6,408 nucleotides of DNA, from the NCBI GenBank assembly GCA_000434915.1, contig FR882073.1, forward strand, positions 4,608 through 11,015, read 5' to 3'. A program made the translations under genes and the position numbers. This stretch comes from Ruminococcus sp. CAG:563. GTDB taxonomy: Bacteria; Bacillota; Clostridia; Oscillospirales; Acutalibacteraceae. Position 1 is the first letter of the stretch; every line of letters begins with the position of its first letter. Shown piece by piece: positions 5,565 to 6,408 of the stretch. The notes beneath the pieces were generated by a model, which had not been told where the DNA came from, ran no database searches, and worked only from the letters and a program-made list of their open reading frames with translations.

Positions 5565-6245
5565 TTAAGCCTCCTTGCTCTTTTTATAAATGAAGTAGGA
5601 AATTCCTATGGCTATTGCGCCGGCGGGAATAATCATAAAGCTCGTTGAGCTTACGAGCGACGGAACTAGCATGAACAGTACGCTCATCACAACAAGCGGA
5701 GCAACGGCAATGCTCATGTTCTTGCGATAATATTTGTATGCCATTGCACCGAAAAGCGCAGGAACAACATTGTCAAAAGCCGGCTGAAGCGTCGGGCTTT
5801 GAAGCAAAGGCTGAAGCGGAGTAAGCGCAAGCACGCCTATTGCAAGCACAAGAATTGTAACAAGCGACGATGTTGCGATAGAAAGAGTTGAAATAATTTC
5901 ATTCTCCTTTGTTCCGCTCTTAACGCCGACCATGTCTCTCGCTGTGACGGCGCACGGAATTTTCATGTTAATAAGGTTGCCTGTAATAAAGGCAAGATAT
6001 CCGCCGCCCGAGCCGAGCATCGGAGTATAAATGAGAAACTCGGCAACGCTCGAAACCGTCCAAACAAGTCCGACGGAGAAGAAAGCCTTGCCAACCGCTC
6101 CGATATCAGGAAAAGCACCGAGATATTTGCCGATCAAAAACGGTGCGCCGACAAGCATAATAACGGTTATTGCACTGACCAGTCTGCCGATAAAATGAGT
6201 TGTTTTACTGTATTTTTCCCATACAGCGTTGTTATTTTTATCCAT
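5565..6245 (-). CDS. Polytopic membrane protein, probable transporter component
   Basis: This protein of about 226 residues is mostly hydrophobic. From the first ATG (6248), likely membrane segments are near 19-40, 54-73, 82-95, 120-144, 158-172, 178-199 and 203-221. It has no signal peptide and a basic C-terminus (YKKSKEA). A glycine-rich stretch, MLGSGGGYLAFITGN (77-91), followed by MKIPCA, looks like a re-entrant or substrate-path loop of a secondary transporter. I do not recognise a named family with certainty. ATG 6245 is preferred over the adjacent ATG 6248 because GGAGG is seven rather than four bases away. The upstream gene, also a membrane protein, ends 12 bases before this start, and the M20 gene begins three bases after its stop. 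The layout suggests a two-subunit membrane complex feeding the M20 hydrolase. The transport role is inference. Confidence 0.8.
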   Translation of the reverse strand: MDKNNNAVWEKYSKTTHFIGRLVSAITVIMLVGAPFLIGKYLGAFPDIGAVGKAFFSVGLVWTVSSVAEFLIYTPMLGSGGGYLAFITGNLINMKIPCAVTARDMVGVKSGTKENEIISTLSIATSSLVTILVLAIGVLALTPLQPLLQSPTLQPAFDNVVPALFGAMAYKYYRKNMSIAVAPLVVMSVLFMLVPSLVSSTSFMIIPAGAIAIGISYFIYKKSKEA

Positions 6246-6250
6246 CATCG

Positions 6251-6257
6251 CACCTCC
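6251..6257 (-). promoter_or_regulatory. Ribosome binding site between the two membrane-protein genes
   Basis: Read leftward, TAA of the upstream gene is followed at once by GGAGGTG and then CG-ATG-ATG. GGAGG is four bases from the first ATG and seven from the second, favouring the second (6245). The tight layout suggests translational coupling. Confidence 0.75.
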
Positions 6258-6408
6258 TTATTTAACCAATATGCCGATAATAACGGCCGAAGCCATTCCG
6301 ACGATCATACTGCCTGCGATTGAGAAGTTATCGACCCAGGCAAGCTTTTTCTTTTCGCCGAGGAAAACGAACAAGGCCATAACCAAGGCAGAAACGGCGG
6401 CAACCGCC
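6258..6408 (-). CDS. C-terminus of a small membrane protein (DUF5058-like, tentative)
   Basis: Only the last 49 codons are present; the gene continues past the right edge. The segment holds a hydrophobic helix (SALVMALFVFLG), a short basic loop (EKKKLAW), and a second helix (SIAGSMIVGMASAVIIGILV) ending in K and a TAA stop. The W-x-x-N-F followed by a Gly/Met-rich final helix reminds me of the end of DUF5058 membrane proteins, but too little is visible to be sure. The stop codon abuts the GGAGGTG site of the next membrane-protein gene, so both are on one transcript and are probably partners. The operon promoter lies outside the window. Confidence 0.7.
   Translation of the reverse strand, partial: AVAAVSALVMALFVFLGEKKKLAWVDNFSIAGSMIVGMASAVIIGILVK

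Overview
The window looks like chromosome from a low-to-mid GC member of the Clostridia, probably a gut or rumen Ruminococcaceae/Oscillospirales relative. Signs of this are near-consensus sigma-A promoters, strong GGAGG ribosome sites, short intrinsic terminators, a secreted BspA-type leucine-rich-repeat protein and a small DUF6472-type protein. I see no tRNA, rRNA, CRISPR array, insertion sequence or phage gene.

Region 1 (1-2060). A gene truncated at the left edge, of which only a signal peptide remains, runs leftward. It is divergent from a rightward two-gene operon. That operon encodes a 130-residue membrane-anchored FHA (phosphothreonine-reader) protein and, 17 bases later, a 444-residue secreted PHP-fold metallohydrolase. 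The divergent intergenic region holds two back-to-back promoters with an inverted repeat between their -35 boxes. Two hairpin terminators follow the PHP gene and are shared with the convergent gene.

Region 2 (2061-3929). A 590-residue secreted leucine-rich-repeat protein runs leftward. It has a duplicated C-terminal beta-rich domain. Its consensus promoter lies inside the terminator hairpin of the next operon.

Region 3 (3930-6408). This is a tightly coupled leftward operon. In transcription order it holds the C-terminus of a small membrane protein (DUF5058-like, tentative), a second polytopic membrane protein of about 226 residues, a membrane-anchored M20 metallopeptidase/amidohydrolase of the PM20D1/carboxypeptidase S type, and a 59-residue Cys- and acid-rich DUF6472-type protein. 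My reading, which is inference, is that the two membrane proteins form a transporter for an amide- or peptide-bonded substrate that the M20 enzyme hydrolyses at the inner face of the membrane. This is the best candidate in the window for an undescribed system. The FHA/PHP pair is second.
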